DNA from: Sodaliphilus pleomorphus
GTDB taxonomy: Bacteria; Bacteroidota; Bacteroidia; Bacteroidales; Muribaculaceae
DNA length: 64,000 nucleotides
Assembly (NCBI RefSeq): GCF_009676955.1
Contig: NZ_CP045696.1
Coordinates: 1,176,501 to 1,240,500, forward strand
Direction of reading: 5' to 3'
Below the pieces are notes generated by a model, which saw only the letters and a list, made by a program, of their open reading frames with translations, did not search any database and was not told the DNA's origin. Shown in pieces: positions 1 through 8,509 of the stretch (positions are counted from its first letter, which is position 1; each line of letters opens with the position of its first letter). The position numbers and the translations under genes are program-made.

Positions 1-2804
1 TCGATCACGATACCCTCGCGCTGGGTGTACTTGCCCAGCACCTGGTCGTAGATCTCGCGATAGCTCTCGTCGTTCATCGACTGGATGTGCACATAGCCCA
101 GGCGGCCATGCGAGAGGCTGTCGACCATGCGGGCCTCACGCTTCACCCAGCGCTTGTAGAGCAGCTGGTTGAAAGCACCGTTGCTGGTGGGTATCACCAC
201 CTCGTCCCAGGTGTTGCCGTTGCTGCGGCAAGAGATGAGCACCTTCTTGCCAATCTGTCCGTTGAGCAACTGGGTGTAGTCGTTCTCGGGCGAAATTTTC
301 ACACCGTTGATTTGCTCGATGACGGTGCCGGGGCGCACCTTCGACTTGGCGCGGTCGAGCGGCCCATACTCCACAACCTCGGCCACCTTCAGGCCCTGTC
401 CAGTGTAGTTGGTGTCGAAGAGCAAGCCCAGGTTGCCAGTGCTGGCCCCAGAGTTGCTGGGATAGTAACGGCCGCCCGAGTGCGAGCAGTTGAGCTCGCC
501 CAGTGTCTCGCTCAGCAAGTTGGAGAAGTCGTAGTTGTTGGTGATATAGGGCAGGAACTTGCGGTAGTGGGCCACAGTACCCTCCCAGTCGCAACCATGC
601 ATATTCTTGTTGTAGAAGCGGTTGGCCACCTCGCGGTGCACGCGTTCAAACATGTAGGCGCGCTCGCGGGCGGTATTCATGAGCACCTCGGCGCTGTAGG
701 TGATAGGGGTGAGCTTGTCGCCCGAGAGCTTCTGCATGGCGCTGCTGCCCAGCAGGTAGAAGGTCTTGCCCTCCTTGTCGGTCACGATGTCGGCCCAGCG
801 CGAGTCCATCTTGTTGAGCAGGCTGGTGCTGTGCTTGCGCAGGTCCATCTTCCACAGGTCATAGCCCTTCTCCACGCTCGAGAGGTAGTAGAGCGTGTTG
901 CCGTCTTTGGTGATGGCGGCGCCGGCCAGGTTGCTCGAGTTGGGCGTCACGCGCACGATGCGGTCGTGTATCTTGTCGAGCTCGACAACGATGGGCTTCA
1001 CCGTGTCGTCTTTCTTGGCATCGGCATTCTTCTTGTCGCCCTTCTTGCCCTTCTTGTCGGCCTGGGCTTTCTCCTTCTTTTCGGCAGCAGCCTTCTCGGC
1101 CTTTTCGGCATCTTGCAGGAGCTCATAGTTCTCCTTGTCGAGGCGGTAGCGGTCGTAGGCCTCCTCGTTGACAAAGGCCATGAGCACATCGTCTTGCGAG
1201 CCCCACGAGGCCTGGCTGCGCAAGCCGTAGCGGTTGCTCTGGAACATGATGGCGCCGCCGTCGAGCACCCACTTGGGGCTGTGGTTGATATAGGCACTCT
1301 GGGTGATGTTGGTGATAGGGCCGCCCTGGGCACTCACGATGCCAATGTCGGAATAGGGGTCGCGGCCGTTGCCTATAAACTCGAGAGCAATCCACTTGCT
1401 GTCGGGCGACCAGCTGTAGCCCAGGTCGCCTTCGGTACCATACCATTGCGAGCCGTCGGTGACCTGGTGCACGGCCTTGGTGTTCACGTCCATGACCATG
1501 AGCTTCTCACCATTTTCAACAAAGGCCAGTTTCTTGCCGTCGGGCGAGAACTCGGGCTGGGTGCGGTCGGTAGAGCTGGGGATGAGCAGCTCCTCCTTGA
1601 CGAGGGTGGCGTTGGGGAAGTTGGGATCTTCCTTGCGGGCGATGGTGGCCTTGTAGAGCTGCCAGTGGTCGCCGCGCTCGCTCGAGTAGACCAGCGTGCG
1701 GTTGTCGGGACCCCAGCACACGTCTTTCTCGCCCTCGGGGGTATTGGTAATCTTCTTGGTGGTATTGAACTCGACCGAGGTCACAAACACCTCGCCACGC
1801 ACCACAAAGGCCACTTGCTTGCCGTCGGGCGACACGGCGGCGCTGGTGGCGCCACGGGTGTAGGCGATGCGTTTTATCGAGTCGCCGTCGTCGTGGAAGA
1901 GCGAAATATTCACCCGCGAGGCATTGCCGCCGTCGCGCTGGGTGTAGATCTCGCCGTCGTAGGTATAGCACAAGGTGCCGTTGTCGGCCATCGAGAGGAA
2001 GCGCACAGGATTGGTAGTGAAGTGCGTCACCTCGGTAGCCTGGCTCGGGGTGACAAGCGGGAATTTCCACACGTTGAACGAGCCGCCGTTGCGCTCGCTC
2101 AGGCAGTACACGGTCTTGCCGTCGGGGCTCAGCACCGGGCTGCGGTCTTCGCCCGCACGGTTGGTGAGGTTCACATGCTTGCCCGAGCCCACGTCGTAGC
2201 GCCATATATCGCGCGTGATGCTCGATGTGTGGTGCTTGCGCAGCGGGTCTTCATAGCCCTTGGCGTCTTGATAGAGGAAGAACTTGCCGCTCTTGTCGAC
2301 GGCCAGTTCCTGGGCAGGCGTGCCCAGCACCTGGCTGAAGCGGCCACCTTCGACAGGCACCTTGTAGAGCTCGGGCAGGCGCGACGAGGGGAACATGGCG
2401 CTTGCGGCCGGGTCTTGAATCGAGGCCTCGAAGAGCACATACTTGCCATCGGCCGAGAAAGCCGAGGGTATTTCTTGCGCCGAGTTGAAGGTGAGTTGCT
2501 TGGGAGTGCCTCCCTGGGCAGGCATGACAAAGATGTCGAAGTTGCCCTTGCGGTCGCTGGCAAAGGCGATGAGCTTGCCGTCGGGCGACCACACGGGGTT
2601 GCTCTCGTAGGACGACTGCGTGGTGAGCTGCACGGCCTCGCCGCCGCCCACGGGCACCTTGTAGATGTCGCCCTTGTAGCAGAAGGCAATTTCTTGCCCG
2701 TTGGGAGAAATCTTGGCATAACGCAGCCACAGTGGGGCGTTGTCGGCAGCCATCACGGTCATGGCCGCTGCTGCCAAAGCACAGGTTAGGATCGTTTTCT
2801 TCAT
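1..2804 (-). CDS. Tricorn-type S41 family peptidase with PD40 beta-propeller (5' part; C-terminus lies beyond the window)
   Basis: This is probably a periplasmic serine protease of the Tricorn-homologue/S41 (C-terminal processing peptidase) class. The reading frame starts at an ATG at 2804 with a signal peptide (MKKTILTCALAAAAMTVMAA). Many WD40/PD40 blades follow, seen as repeated 'SPDGK' or 'SPDSK' motifs, then a charged lysine-rich linker near residues 555-595. After that come a PDZ-like segment (GTVIEQINGVKI) and the beginning of the S41 core (GRLGYVHIQSM ... EGIVID), where the window ends. The catalytic serine is therefore not visible. About 934 codons are present and members are usually about 1,050-1,100 residues. 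The gene lies 79 bp downstream of the GT-C gene on the same strand. Family assignment is firm; the substrate is unknown. Confidence 0.9.
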   Translation of the reverse strand, partial: MKKTILTCALAAAAMTVMAADNAPLWLRYAKISPNGQEIAFCYKGDIYKVPVGGGEAVQLTTQSSYESNPVWSPDGKLIAFASDRKGNFDIFVMPAQGGTPKQLTFNSAQEIPSAFSADGKYVLFEASIQDPAASAMFPSSRLPELYKVPVEGGRFSQVLGTPAQELAVDKSGKFFLYQDAKGYEDPLRKHHTSSITRDIWRYDVGSGKHVNLTNRAGEDRSPVLSPDGKTVYCLSERNGGSFNVWKFPLVTPSQATEVTHFTTNPVRFLSMADNGTLCYTYDGEIYTQRDGGNASRVNISLFHDDGDSIKRIAYTRGATSAAVSPDGKQVAFVVRGEVFVTSVEFNTTKKITNTPEGEKDVCWGPDNRTLVYSSERGDHWQLYKATIARKEDPNFPNATLVKEELLIPSSTDRTQPEFSPDGKKLAFVENGEKLMVMDVNTKAVHQVTDGSQWYGTEGDLGYSWSPDSKWIALEFIGNGRDPYSDIGIVSAQGGPITNITQSAYINHSPKWVLDGGAIMFQSNRYGLRSQASWGSQDDVLMAFVNEEAYDRYRLDKENYELLQDAEKAEKAAAEKKEKAQADKKGKKGDKKNADAKKDDTVKPIVVELDKIHDRIVRVTPNSSNLAGAAITKDGNTLYYLSSVEKGYDLWKMDLRKHSTSLLNKMDSRWADIVTDKEGKTFYLLGSSAMQKLSGDKLTPITYSAEVLMNTARERAYMFERVHREVANRFYNKNMHGCDWEGTVAHYRKFLPYITNNYDFSNLLSETLGELNCSHSGGRYYPSNSGASTGNLGLLFDTNYTGQGLKVAEVVEYGPLDRAKSKVRPGTVIEQINGVKISPENDYTQLLNGQIGKKVLISCRSNGNTWDEVVIPTSNGAFNQLLYKRWVKREARMVDSLSHGRLGYVHIQSMNDESYREIYDQVLGKYTQREGIVI

Positions 2805-2883
2805 ATTTTTTTATATAGTGTAATGACTTAAAGTTAAAAAAAAATTTCGCAACAGTTGCAGCACGCCCGCTTGGCGGCTGTCA

Positions 2884-4491
2884 TCAATACCACGTGGGCA
2901 CCGTGTCGCAGGCAAAGGCGAGCCGGGTAGTGAAATGCTTCTTGAGAAACACCACGTGGTTGGGCACGTTGATTGTGTAGGACGGGGCCTTGAGCTTCTT
3001 CTTGCTGAAGAGCACAAAGGCGTTGTCGGGGGCAGTGTGCCGGTAAGGGTAATAGCCCAGCTTGGCCACCTTGTTGATGGCAGTGACGTTGTTGCAACCC
3101 ACGGCAATGAAGTCGACCTGCTTCTTGGCTATGGCATCGTCCTGCTCCTGCTTCATGGCTTGAGTGGCGCCCGACTGCAATGCCCAGTACTTGCACCCCG
3201 GCAAGGCATTGTTGCACACGCCAAACTCGGGGTTGGGCATGCAGCGGTAGTAGATGATCGTGGGGTTGGGCACCTGGTCCATGATAGTAGCATAGTAGTA
3301 GAAGATACTGCGGCGTATTCCGTTTTGCGTGAAATAGTTGCCGCCACGATCGTTGTTGTTGATCACAATGAGAAACAGGATAAACACGCTGATGACCGCA
3401 GCGCCATAGCGCGGCCAGCGGTGATGCTCGTAGCTGCGCACCAGCAGCACCAGTGCAATCACGCCGAAGATGATGAGGCCGTTGGAGTTGTTGAAATAGT
3501 AGATGAGCGTGCCGTTGCCCATGTTGACAACTGCACTCACCAAGAAGGCCACAAAGGGGAAACTGCGGTAGCGCTTCATGTAGATGACCACCATGGGCGC
3601 AAGCGTGGCTATGCACTGCATGGTGATGGGGAAGGCATTGGTGATAAACTTGTTGAAGATGCCGTCAAACACGCCGTTGCCCGAGGTGCCCAGCGCGCCC
3701 ACCGTGTGAAACACGTTGACGAAGTACTCAAAGCAGAACGCTTTCAGGTTGCCTGCCACCAGGAAGTAGACGAGAAACGGCACCCACACTACAGCCACTC
3801 CAGCTGCATAGAGGCCAAAGGCCTTCCACAGGTTGTAGCCGTCGCGCTTCACGGCAGCCCACGAGTAGAAGGCAAAGACCAGCGAAATGGCCGCAATGTT
3901 GTATTTCATCAGGAACGTGGCCCCGAAGCACAGCCCCAGCCACAGCATGGCCTTGGCGATGACCCATCTGTGCCTCGCCACCGGCTCGCCATAGAGCAGA
4001 CAGCTGGTGTAGTAGATGGCTCCCATCATGAAGGGCTGGGCGAAGTCCTCGGTCTTGATCTCGCGGTGATAGATGGCGTTGAAGAAAAACAGCGTCATGA
4101 GCACAGCGCTCAGCAGCGACTGACGCTTGTCATTGAGGAAGATGAACGCCGTTTTGTAGGCAAACAGATAGGTCACGGCATAGAACACGCACGTGATCCA
4201 CATCACGCCCACATAGTTGTAATGACTCAGCAGGTAACCTATGCCGTAGATGAGCCACAGCAGCGGCCCCTTGGAATCGCTGAAGTCGACATAGGGGGTC
4301 ATGCCGTTCATCCATGCCTTGCCGCACATGAAAAACCATGCCGAGTTGTTGCGCTGATACAAGTCGTGGGTATAGCTGTCGGGCGATACAAGAAAGACGG
4401 CTATGGTGGCAAACAGGGTGAGGATAGTGAATACTTTCCAGTTTTTCTTCAGCGAGCTGAGGCTCAATTCAAGGTAGCTCTTTATCATCAT
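2884..4491 (-). CDS. GT-C type membrane glycosyltransferase (PMT/ArnT-like)
   Basis: This 535-residue polytopic inner-membrane protein starts with a short cytoplasmic tail and a first hydrophobic helix near residues 20-38. An early loop contains NNSAWFFMCGKAW and DFSDSKGPLLWLIYGIGYLL, the pattern of lipid-linked-sugar-dependent glycosyltransferases (GT39/GT83-like superfamily). About ten further hydrophobic segments follow, and a soluble C-terminal domain occupies roughly the last 120 residues. It probably moves a sugar from a polyprenyl-phosphate carrier to an extracytoplasmic acceptor. It starts 18 bp after the GT2 gene at 4510-5481, which would make the lipid-linked donor, so the two form a Gtr-like pair. 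Acceptor and sugar cannot be read from the sequence. Confidence 0.75.
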   Translation of the reverse strand: MMIKSYLELSLSSLKKNWKVFTILTLFATIAVFLVSPDSYTHDLYQRNNSAWFFMCGKAWMNGMTPYVDFSDSKGPLLWLIYGIGYLLSHYNYVGVMWITCVFYAVTYLFAYKTAFIFLNDKRQSLLSAVLMTLFFFNAIYHREIKTEDFAQPFMMGAIYYTSCLLYGEPVARHRWVIAKAMLWLGLCFGATFLMKYNIAAISLVFAFYSWAAVKRDGYNLWKAFGLYAAGVAVVWVPFLVYFLVAGNLKAFCFEYFVNVFHTVGALGTSGNGVFDGIFNKFITNAFPITMQCIATLAPMVVIYMKRYRSFPFVAFLVSAVVNMGNGTLIYYFNNSNGLIIFGVIALVLLVRSYEHHRWPRYGAAVISVFILFLIVINNNDRGGNYFTQNGIRRSIFYYYATIMDQVPNPTIIYYRCMPNPEFGVCNNALPGCKYWALQSGATQAMKQEQDDAIAKKQVDFIAVGCNNVTAINKVAKLGYYPYRHTAPDNAFVLFSKKKLKAPSYTINVPNHVVFLKKHFTTRLAFACDTVPTWY

Positions 4492-4509
4492 ATAGTCAGA
4501 TGTATTCTC

Positions 4510-5481
4510 TTATTTTTTCTCAATTTTCTCTATGTTGTAACGCGGGCGGTCTTTGACCTCGATATATATCTTGCCTATGTACTCGCCCACTACCCCAAGG
4601 CCCACGAGCACACAACCGCCCACAAACCATATCGAGAGTATCATCGAGGCCCAGCCTGTCACGGCACGGCCCGAGAAATAGGAATACAGCACATAGATAA
4701 ACATGGCCAGGGCAATGAGAATGAAGATGCCGCCCATGCACAGCACCAGGCGCACGGGCTTGATGCTGAACGAGGTGATGCCGTCGACGGCAAAGTTGAG
4801 CATCTTGCTCAACGGGTACTTGCTCTCGCCGGCGGTGCGCGGTGCGCGGTCGTAGTACACCTGAGCGGTCTTGTAGCCTATGAGGGGCACGATGCCGCGC
4901 AAGAAGAGGTTGCGCTCCCGGTACTTGAGCAACTGCTGGGTGGCACGGCGGCTCATCAGGCGGAAGTCGGCATGATTGTAGACCGATTTCACTCCCAGGT
5001 GGTGCATGAGCTTGTAGAAGCCCAGTGCCGTGGTGCGCTTAAACCACGTGTCGGTCGTGCGCTCGCGACGCACCCCGTACACGATGTCGCATCCCTGCTC
5101 GACATAGTCTTTCACCATCTCGGGTATCACCTCGATGTCGTCTTGCAAGTCGGCATCGATGGTCACCTGCGCATCGGCCCAGTCCACAACAGCCTGCATG
5201 CCGGCCATCAAGGCATTCTGGTGCCCCGAGTTGCCAGCCAGCTTCACGCCGCACACCCTGTGGCACTGGGCAACATAGCGGTCGATGAGCTGCCACGTGC
5301 CATCGCGGCTGCCGTCGTCGACATATACCACACGGCTGTCGCCCGACACCTCGCCGCGCTGCACCATGCGCTCAAGCAGGTCGAGCAGGCGCTCGTTGGT
5401 GCGAGGCAGGGCCTCCTCCTCGTTGTAGCATGGTGAAATAATCGCTAATACCGGTTTTCTTTCCATATTATCGTCAAGCAT
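4510..5481 (-). CDS. Polyprenyl-phosphate glycosyltransferase, GT2 (GtrB/DPM1-like)
   Basis: This 323-residue family 2 glycosyltransferase is predicted to transfer a nucleotide-activated sugar to undecaprenyl phosphate on the cytoplasmic face. The N-terminal GT-A domain begins LAIISPCYNEEEALPRTNE, carries the metal-binding TIDADLQDD motif near residue 100, and includes a later DFRLMSRR segment. Two transmembrane helices near residues 235-260 and 270-300 match the GtrB layout. A second possible start lies five codons downstream (MERKPV). The gene leads a two-gene minus-strand unit with the GT-C protein; a -7 box is seen at 5497-5504. No GtrA-type flippase is visible next to it. Confidence 0.88.
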   Translation of the reverse strand: MLDDNMERKPVLAIISPCYNEEEALPRTNERLLDLLERMVQRGEVSGDSRVVYVDDGSRDGTWQLIDRYVAQCHRVCGVKLAGNSGHQNALMAGMQAVVDWADAQVTIDADLQDDIEVIPEMVKDYVEQGCDIVYGVRRERTTDTWFKRTTALGFYKLMHHLGVKSVYNHADFRLMSRRATQQLLKYRERNLFLRGIVPLIGYKTAQVYYDRAPRTAGESKYPLSKMLNFAVDGITSFSIKPVRLVLCMGGIFILIALAMFIYVLYSYFSGRAVTGWASMILSIWFVGGCVLVGLGVVGEYIGKIYIEVKDRPRYNIEKIEKK

Positions 5482-5496
5482 AGATTATATAAGACA

Positions 5497-5504
5497 CAAA
5501 GATA
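5497..5504 (-). promoter_or_regulatory. -7 promoter box for the GT2/GT-C pair
   Basis: On the minus strand this reads TATCTTTG, a perfect match to the Bacteroidota -7 consensus TAnnTTTG, 16 bp upstream of the start codon at 5481. A convincing -33 TTTG at the usual spacing is not seen. Confidence 0.5.
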
Positions 5505-5587
5505 ACGATAAAAAAACAATTTCGCGATTTAAGTCCCATTTTTTTCATTTTTCAAGCCAAGGTTGCAATTGCATGATATTTTTGCAT

Positions 5588-5595
5588 TATCTTTG
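5588..5595 (+). promoter_or_regulatory. -7 promoter box for the GYF_2/CD225 gene
   Basis: TATCTTTG matches TAnnTTTG; a GTTG at 5562-5565 could be a weak -33 element with a 22-bp spacer. The gene starts at 5646. Confidence 0.5.
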
Positions 5596-5645
5596 TTATC
5601 TGAATCATATATAATTATATAACACGAGGAGGAACTTCACAACAC

Positions 5646-6311
5646 ATGCAACGATACTGGATAAATCAAAACGGCATTCAGAGCGGCCCGCACACGATCG
5701 AAGAGCTCAAGCAGATGACCTTCGACCCCAGCGCGACCTATGTGTGGCGCAGCGGCATGCCCGACTGGAAACGCATCGATGAGCTCGACGAGCTCAAGGG
5801 CATCGTCAACCTTGTCCAGGCTCCCTCACAGCCCGACCCACAACCCGCCGAGGCAACAGCAGCCAGCAATGGCGACGTTCAACCCGAGCAAGCGCAAGAG
5901 CAAGAGCAGGAGCCCGAGCAAGCCGGCGACAGCGAGACTGCCGAGCAGCCGCACGACGACACGCCGGCGGCCCAGCCTCCTGTGTATCACGAGCCCGCCG
6001 TCGAGCCTCAATACCAAGCCATGCCGCCCCAGTATGAGCCACAGCAATATGGCCCCCGATACGCGCCTGGCACGCCCGAGTGCCCGCCCACCAACTTGGT
6101 GTGGGCCATCGTATGCATCGTGCTGTGCTGCTGGATACCCGCCGTGGTGGCCCTGATATTCAGCCTCCAAGTGAAAACCAAGTACCGCATGGGCGACTAT
6201 GCCGCAGCGCAGAAGTACAGCGACTGGAGTGCGTGGTTGTGTATCATCTCTATCGTGCTGGGCATCGTGAGTACGCCCCTTGTGCTCCTCACCCAAGCGC
6301 TTGCACAATGA
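5646..6311 (+). CDS. GYF_2 domain / CD225 (dispanin-like) membrane protein
   Basis: This 221-residue protein has an N-terminal GYF_2 domain (about residues 3-55: RYWINQNGIQSGPHTIEELK ... VWRSGMPDWKRI). A long Pro/Gln/Glu-rich linker covers about residues 58-150, and a C-terminal CD225/dispanin unit has two transmembrane helices (about 155-180 and 195-218) with a KTKYRMGDYAAAQKYSDWSA loop. This architecture is common in Bacteroidota, but the function is unknown. The GYF_2 domain is likely a cytoplasmic protein-interaction module. The stop overlaps the start of the DUF2752 gene (ATGA at 6308-6311), so the two are probably translationally coupled. Paralogues with the same plan lie at 31.0-32.1 kb. 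Confidence 0.85.
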   Translation: MQRYWINQNGIQSGPHTIEELKQMTFDPSATYVWRSGMPDWKRIDELDELKGIVNLVQAPSQPDPQPAEATAASNGDVQPEQAQEQEQEPEQAGDSETAEQPHDDTPAAQPPVYHEPAVEPQYQAMPPQYEPQQYGPRYAPGTPECPPTNLVWAIVCIVLCCWIPAVVALIFSLQVKTKYRMGDYAAAQKYSDWSAWLCIISIVLGIVSTPLVLLTQALAQ

Positions 6312-6688
6312 CCAGGCGCCGGGTCACACAACTCGTTGTGGGACTTGCAGCACTGGTGGTGGCCGCTGTCGTCTACTTCACGTTCGACCCCTCGCACTCA
6401 GCATGGTTTCCCAAGTGTCCGTTTCTGGTGCTCACCGGCTACAAGTGCCCAGGTTGCGGCAGCCAGCGGGCCGTGCACGCCCTGCTCACCGGCAACCTTG
6501 CCACAGCGTGGCACTACAATGCCCTGCTCGTCGTGGCCCTGCCCTTTATCGCCCTGCTGCTGGCGGGTCTCGCCATGCGGCGACGCTACCCGCGATTTGA
6601 CGCGGCGCTCAACTCGCTATGGGTCATTTGGACAGTGCTTGTGGTCATCATTGCCTGGTGGCTTGCGCGCAACATTATGGGCTGGTAA
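6308..6688 (+). CDS. DUF2752 family small membrane protein
   Basis: This 126-residue protein has three predicted transmembrane helices and the DUF2752 hallmark CPFLVLTGYKCPGCGSQRA (Cys-rich loop after the first helix), followed by HALLTGNLATAWHYNALLV. The start at 6308 was chosen because it overlaps the preceding stop as ATGA and yields a short basic N-terminus (MTRRRVTQ) before the first helix; a longer reading frame upstream only overlaps the GYF_2 gene. In Bacteroidota, DUF2752 proteins often sit beside CD225 proteins as here, but no biochemical role is established. Confidence 0.85.
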   Translation: MTRRRVTQLVVGLAALVVAAVVYFTFDPSHSAWFPKCPFLVLTGYKCPGCGSQRAVHALLTGNLATAWHYNALLVVALPFIALLLAGLAMRRRYPRFDAALNSLWVIWTVLVVIIAWWLARNIMGW

Positions 6689-6704
6689 AAAACGGGGCAT
6701 GGGT

Positions 6705-6736
6705 GTTGCATCCTTTCTTGAAGTTTTCTACCTTTG
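6705..6736 (+). promoter_or_regulatory. Bacteroidota-type promoter for the BspA-LRR protein
   Basis: GTTG at 6705-6708, a 20-bp spacer, and TACCTTTG at 6729-6736. The downstream gene starts at 6773, giving a leader of about 30 nt. Confidence 0.55.
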
Positions 6737-6772
6737 TTGGCACGGGATAATGCATCAACACCACCTCTCATC

Positions 6773-8446
6773 ATGAAACCTCTACACTACATCTCCCTAC
6801 GCCTGCGTGCAGTGTTGCTTGCCGCTGCTGCCTTGGCCACGATGCCTGCCGCTGTGAGGGCAGGCGACAGCTTCACCGTAAATGGCGCAAGATACACGGT
6901 CGTCGATTCAGCATCGGTCATTCTTACTTCCTACTATGGAAGCTACGACCACGAGATCACTCCTGCCGAGACGGCGTTGATAGACTTCACCGTTCCCTCC
7001 AACGTCATCAACGAGGGCAAGGTGTATCGTGTGACGGGAATAGGCGACAATGCCTTTAAGCCCCGCGACCACAGGTGCTATGCCTACTACTTGCGGTCGA
7101 TAGTCATTCCGGCCTCGGTGAAGAGCATTGGCACAAGTGCCTTCGAGGGCAGTCCCCACCTGGTGTCGGTCGAGCTGGGCAAGGGGGTTGAACGCATAGG
7201 CAACCGCGCCTTTGCCCAATGTATCCAGTTGCCAGCCATAAGCCTGCCCAGCCAAGTCGCCAAGCTGGGGCTGGCTGCATTGAGCGGTTGCAAGCGGCTC
7301 ACCAAGATAGAGGCCGACAGCCGCAACAGCCACTTTGCAAGCATCGACGGCGTGCTCTACAGTGCCAACCGCGACACCCTGCTCGTCTACCCCGAGGGCA
7401 AGTGCACCCCGAGCCTGAGCATAGGCCAGGGCGTGAAAGCGATAGGCAAATTTGCGTTTTACGGCATCGACACGCTCAGGCGCGTCGAGATACCCGCATC
7501 GGTGACCTGCATCGACTCGAGCGCCTTCGAGATGTGCAAGCAGCTTGCAAGCATCACAGGTGCATTCAACCCCGTCGCCATAGGCGGACACGCCTTCTTC
7601 GGTTGCTACAACCTCAAGTCGGTTGCCATCAACAGCAATGTCAAGGAAATTGGCACTTCGGCTTTCTCGCGATGCCAAAGCCTGATGCAAATAGATGTGG
7701 ACAACGCCAACGCGCACTTCCGCACCATCGACGGCGTGTTGTTTACGGCCGACACTGCAACCGTGCTCGCCTATCCCCTGGGACGATGCTACTCGCGAGC
7801 CGATGAAAACTACATGGGCACTCCCCTGTATGATTTCAGCTTCGACTATAAGCTGCCCAACGGTACCAAGGTGATTCCACCCTACACCTTCATGATCGAG
7901 CAGTTTGCCGACAGCACCGGGCAGCCTGTGTATTGCCGCATTTTCAATGCGGCGATAGAACTGCCGGCGAGCATCGAGCACATAGGCGACATGGCCTTTT
8001 ATATCAACAAGGATTTCCCGACAGGGCTCTACTCCAGCAGCAACGCATGGATCAACATCAAGACGCACGCGACCACCCCGTGCCACATCTCGAGCGAGGC
8101 CTTGGCCTCCTACAGCAAGATCGAGTATGGCGTGCGTGGCGAAGAGCGCCTTGTATACTACTTTTGGGGAAGCCTCGAGGTGCCCCGCGGCTGCGTCGAG
8201 ACCTACAGGAATGCCACAAACTGGAGCATGTTTAAAGACATAAGCGAACTCGACCCCGTCCCCGACCCTGAGCCGCTGGTGGGCGACCTCAATGGCGACG
8301 GCGTGACCAATGTGACCGACGTGGTGGTCCTGCAAAACATGATACTGGGCACCACCAGCCTCGATGCTGCGGGCGACGTCAACGGCGACAAGACCATCGA
8401 CACCAGCGATGTGACCTATCTCATCGCGGCCATACTCAACAAATAG
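6773..8446 (+). CDS. Secreted BspA-type leucine-rich repeat protein with C-terminal dockerin-like module
   Basis: This 557-residue predicted surface or secreted protein starts with a signal peptide (about residues 1-30, ending near AAVRAGD). The start at 6773 fits the signal peptide and the promoter better than an in-frame ATG at 6734. The central region holds LRR_5/BspA repeats recognisable as 'xxIGxxAFxxCxxLxxIxIPxSV' units (e.g. VKSIGTSAFEGSPHLVSVEL, CIDSSAFEMCKQLASITG). The last ~57 residues form a type I dockerin-like pair of calcium loops (GDLNGDGVTNVTDVVVLQNM and GDVNGDKTIDTSDVTYLIAA). BspA-LRR proteins often mediate binding to host or microbial surfaces; the ligand here is unknown. 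Confidence 0.88.
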   Translation: MKPLHYISLRLRAVLLAAAALATMPAAVRAGDSFTVNGARYTVVDSASVILTSYYGSYDHEITPAETALIDFTVPSNVINEGKVYRVTGIGDNAFKPRDHRCYAYYLRSIVIPASVKSIGTSAFEGSPHLVSVELGKGVERIGNRAFAQCIQLPAISLPSQVAKLGLAALSGCKRLTKIEADSRNSHFASIDGVLYSANRDTLLVYPEGKCTPSLSIGQGVKAIGKFAFYGIDTLRRVEIPASVTCIDSSAFEMCKQLASITGAFNPVAIGGHAFFGCYNLKSVAINSNVKEIGTSAFSRCQSLMQIDVDNANAHFRTIDGVLFTADTATVLAYPLGRCYSRADENYMGTPLYDFSFDYKLPNGTKVIPPYTFMIEQFADSTGQPVYCRIFNAAIELPASIEHIGDMAFYINKDFPTGLYSSSNAWINIKTHATTPCHISSEALASYSKIEYGVRGEERLVYYFWGSLEVPRGCVETYRNATNWSMFKDISELDPVPDPEPLVGDLNGDGVTNVTDVVVLQNMILGTTSLDAAGDVNGDKTIDTSDVTYLIAAILNK

Positions 8447-8509
8447 TGCAAAAAGTGATTTTTTCTCTCTCCCCCCTTCGCGGTGGAGAATCGTGCTGCC
8501 GCCAGCCTG

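Noticed and set aside
87..2789. A 900-codon open frame on the plus strand
   Set aside because: It is antisense to the protease gene, which has a signal peptide, PD40 and PDZ motifs in the minus frame. The plus frame is open only because of GC-rich codon bias.
2935..5436. An 833-codon plus-strand frame
   Set aside because: It crosses two convincing minus-strand glycosyltransferase genes and their gap, shows no motif and is low-complexity His/Val-rich antisense.
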